Source: Solirubrobacter sp963724195 (GTDB lineage: Bacteria; Actinomycetota; Thermoleophilia; Solirubrobacterales; Solirubrobacteraceae). Taken from it: 64,000 bases of DNA. This document shows positions 62,219 through 64,000 of this stretch, piece after piece. The stretch spans positions 62,001 through 126,000 of the forward strand of contig CAVRTQ010000032.1 of the NCBI GenBank assembly GCA_963724195.1, written 5' to 3'. A program made the position numbers and the translations under genes. Under the pieces are notes generated by a model. It was given only the letters and a program-made list of their open reading frames with translations. It did not search any database and was not told the DNA's origin. How positions within the stretch are numbered: position 1 is the first letter of the stretch; every line of letters begins with the position of its first letter.

Positions 62219-62635
62219 ATGGCGGACTTTCTCGACGAGAAGCGCAAAGAGATTCAGGCGCGCCTGAAGGAGCTCAAGCCCTACGTCGAGGAGTACGAAC
62301 TGCTCCAGGCCGCGGACAGCGCCCTCAGTGGCATCGGCAACGGCGCGAGCAGCACGCCGCGGGCCTCCAGCGCCACCCCCACGCGCCGCAGTCCCAAACG
62401 CGCGGCCGGCGGTGGCAGCGGCGCCCGGCGCGGGCGCCCCAAGGGCGGCGGAACGCGCTCCGCGCAGGCGCTGGACCTCGTGAAGGAGCGCCCGGGCATC
62501 ACCATCCCCGAGCTCGCGGAAGCGATGGGGATTCAGCAGAACTACCTCTACCGCGTGATGCCCGGCCTCGCCGAGGAGGGCAAGGTCACCAAGTCCGGCC
62601 GCGGCTGGCACATCCGCGAGAGCGTGGCGGGTTAA
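62219..62635 (+). CDS. Putative DNA-binding protein (coiled coil, AT-hook-like linker, winged helix)
   Basis: 138 aa from ATG 62219. Residues 3-35 form a coiled coil (FLDEKRKEIQARLKELKPYV). A disordered basic linker of Ser/Thr/Pro/Arg contains RRGRPKGGG, an AT-hook-like GRP core. The C-terminal 65 residues form a winged helix-turn-helix (AQALDLVKERPGITIPELAE, AMGIQQNYLYRVMPGLAEEG, KVTKSGRGWHIRE). No family name recognised. The layout is that of a small nucleoid-associated or regulatory protein. It stands alone with a long inverted repeat just downstream. Confidence 0.75.
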   Translation: MADFLDEKRKEIQARLKELKPYVEEYELLQAADSALSGIGNGASSTPRASSATPTRRSPKRAAGGGSGARRGRPKGGGTRSAQALDLVKERPGITIPELAEAMGIQQNYLYRVMPGLAEEGKVTKSGRGWHIRESVAG

Positions 62636-62640
62636 TTACG

Positions 62641-62675
62641 GGTAGTGAGTCCCCGCGATGCGGGGACTCACTACC
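62641..62675. repeat. Perfect 16-bp inverted repeat (REP-like or terminator stem)
   Basis: GGTAGTGAGTCCCCGC-GAT-GCGGGGACTCACTACC, flawless, between convergent genes. No T-run follows on either strand, so a REP-like element is as likely as a terminator. No second copy noticed in the window. Confidence 0.7.
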
Positions 62676-62702
62676 ACGCTGGTCTGTGTTCCTGAAGACG
62701 CT

Positions 62703-63686
62703 CTAGCTGACGAGGCCGAGCTTGGCGACGGCCTCGCGCTCCTCCTGGAGCTCGGCGACCGTCTTGTCGATGCGCGCCTGCGAGAACTCGGGGACGTCGA
62801 GGCCCTCGACGATCGTGTACTCGCCACCGGACGTGGTGACCGGGAAGGAGCTGATGATCCCCTCCGGGACGCCGTAGGCCCCCGTCGACGGCACGGCCAT
62901 CGACACCCACTCACCCTCGGGCGTGCCGTTGACCCAGTCGTGGACGTGGTCGATCGCGGCCGCGGCGGCCGAGGCGGCGGAGGAAGCGCCACGCGCCTCG
63001 ATGATCTCCGCGCCGCGCTTGCCCACGCGCGGGATGTACTCGTCGGCGACCCAACGTTCGTCGTTCACCACATCCCAAGCGCGTTGGCCCTTGACCTTGG
63101 CGTTGAACAGGTCGGGGTACATCGACGGCGAGTGGTTGCCCCAGATCGCCATGTTGGTGATGTCGGAGACGGCGGCGCCGGTCTTCTGCGCGAGCTGGGC
63201 GATCGCGCGGTTGTGGTCCAGGCGCGTCATCGCGGTGAAGCGCTCCTTGGGCACGCCGTCCGCGTTGGACGCCGCGATCAGCGCGTTCGTGTTCGCCGGG
63301 TTGCCGACGACGAGGACCTTGATGTCGTCCGCGGCGCCCGCGGCGATCGCTTCACCCTGCGGCTTGAAGATGCCGCCGTTGGCCTCGAGGAGGTCGGCGC
63401 GCTCCATGCCCTTCGTGCGCGGGCGCGCGCCGACGAGCAGCGCGATGTTCGTGCCGGCGAACGCCTGCTGGGCGTCGTCGTAGATGTCGATCCCGGCGAG
63501 CAGCGGGAACGCGGAGTCGAACAGCTCGAGCGCGGTGCCCTCCGCGGCCTTGACGGCCTGGGGGATCTCGAGGAGCTTCAGGTGGACGGGCTTGTCAGGG
63601 CCGAGCAGCTGACCGGAGGCGATCCGGAAGAGCAGCGCGTAGCCGATCTGCCCGGCCGCTCCGGTGACGGTGACGGTGGTGGCCAT
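62703..63686 (-). CDS. mdh: Malate dehydrogenase
   Basis: 327 aa from ATG 63686. NAD-dependent TCA-cycle enzyme. Motifs: VTVTGAAGQIGYALLFRIAS (Rossmann, about 4-23), LLVGARPRTKGMERADLLEA with the substrate Arg pair, VVGNPANTNALIAASNAD, AMTRLDHNRAIAQLAQKTGA and the catalytic His segment NMAIWGNHSPSMYPDL. Length and the RPRTKGM loop fit the cytosolic-type MDH found in Actinobacteria. A -10 element TAGCCT ends 7 nt before the ATG. Confidence 0.96.
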   Translation of the reverse strand: MATTVTVTGAAGQIGYALLFRIASGQLLGPDKPVHLKLLEIPQAVKAAEGTALELFDSAFPLLAGIDIYDDAQQAFAGTNIALLVGARPRTKGMERADLLEANGGIFKPQGEAIAAGAADDIKVLVVGNPANTNALIAASNADGVPKERFTAMTRLDHNRAIAQLAQKTGAAVSDITNMAIWGNHSPSMYPDLFNAKVKGQRAWDVVNDERWVADEYIPRVGKRGAEIIEARGASSAASAAAAAIDHVHDWVNGTPEGEWVSMAVPSTGAYGVPEGIISSFPVTTSGGEYTIVEGLDVPEFSQARIDKTVAELQEEREAVAKLGLVS

Positions 63687-63693
63687 TCGCGAC

Positions 63694-63699
63694 AGGCTA
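63694..63699 (-). promoter_or_regulatory. Putative -10 element (TAGCCT), leaderless start of mdh
   Basis: Minus-strand TAGCCT ends 7 nt before the mdh ATG, implying a leaderless transcript. Confidence 0.45.
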
Positions 63700-63751
63700 C
63701 GAAGTCCTGGCCATGCAGCGTGCAGGATCCGCCTGTCAACATTCATGAGAC

Positions 63752-64000
63752 GTGTTCGGCGGCGGCTCTTCCCTCCAGCTCTTCAAGCTCTTCGGCTTCC
63801 GCGTCGGCGTCCACTACTCGTGGTTCGCGATCCTCTTTTTGTGGATTCTGCTGCTGCGTGAGCGGTTCGAGGAAGCGATCGTCGGCAGCGTCTCCGGGTT
63901 CGTCCCGGCGGTCATCTCCGCGTTCCTGTTCTTCGGCTCGATCGTGCTCCACGAGCTCGGCCACGCGCTCGCCGCGCGCCGCGAAGGCATCGGCGTCGGC
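63752..64000 (+). CDS. Site-2 protease (M50) family protein, 3' part outside the window
   Basis: GTG at 63752 opens a frame that runs off the window. Residues 1-20 (FGGGSSLQLFKLFGFRVGVH) and the first helix YSWFAILFLWILLL are typical of M50 proteases with an early His. The zinc motif FFGSIVLHELGHALAARREG (HELGH) is present about 70 residues in. Members cleave membrane proteins within the bilayer, often anti-sigma factors. Divergent from mdh across 65 bp. CBS or other C-terminal domains cannot be seen. Confidence 0.85.
   Translation, partial: MFGGGSSLQLFKLFGFRVGVHYSWFAILFLWILLLRERFEEAIVGSVSGFVPAVISAFLFFGSIVLHELGHALAARREGIGVG

Overview
The window is very GC-rich, densely coded bacterial chromosome. 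Gene content points to an actinobacterium: prs-glmU, the metG-tatD-rsmA-ispE string, and above all a GlnX/GlnH/PknG signalling operon with FHA proteins. DUF4235, paired acyl-CoA dehydrogenases, a PucR-type regulator and short-leader promoters suggest the Thermoleophilia/Solirubrobacterales. That placement is inference; no rRNA is present to settle it. I see no CRISPR array, prophage or complete insertion sequence.

Layout. 1-4.6 kb: small hypothetical genes, prs, glmU and a tRNA-Gln. 4.6-5.4 kb: a broken HNH endonuclease gene. 5.4-11.6 kb: a secreted S55-type peptidase, a nucleoside phosphorylase, a LacI-type regulator and a divergent secreted glycosidase. 11.6-18.5 kb: a PucR regulator and the minus-strand run metG-tatD-rsmA-ispE-DedA/PAP2. 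18.5-21 kb: a four-gene operon of a K+ channel, a Cys/Gly-rich lipoprotein, a glutathionylspermidine synthase-like ATP-grasp enzyme and a DUF350 membrane protein. 21-25 kb: a copper-protein group (two cupredoxin proteins and a two-domain multicopper oxidase). 25-34 kb: rsmI, a ROK glucokinase, an LCP protein, two acyl-CoA dehydrogenases, a DMT exporter, an FmdB protein, glyS and small genes. 34.3-44.5 kb: the PknG signalling locus. 44.5-52.7 kb: a DrrAB-type exporter, an M23 peptidase and detoxification or redox genes with an AraC regulator. 52.7-60.6 kb: lon, an EAL/Hsp20 reading frame, an MBL hydrolase and an nhaA-CBS-ArsB/NhaD antiporter operon. 60.8-64 kb: SDR plus SRPBCC genes, mdh and the start of a site-2 protease.

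The most interesting system is the PknG locus. GlnH (extracellular lipoprotein sensor) and GlnX (four-helix membrane protein) precede an unrecognised helical protein, PknG, a zinc-ribbon PP2C phosphatase, a vWA protein and two FHA proteins, all overlapping or nearly so on one strand. A soluble Ser/Thr kinase is divergent from glnX. It looks like a complete nutrient-sensing phosphorylation circuit that encodes its own kinase, phosphatase and phosphothreonine readers.

A caution for the whole window: about twenty genes, including housekeeping ones (ispE, rsmI), carry single-base frame breaks joining two halves that are each well conserved. This looks like residual indel error from a long-read assembly, not gene decay. 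I give such genes full length and state where the frame changes. The PknG locus has none of these breaks.
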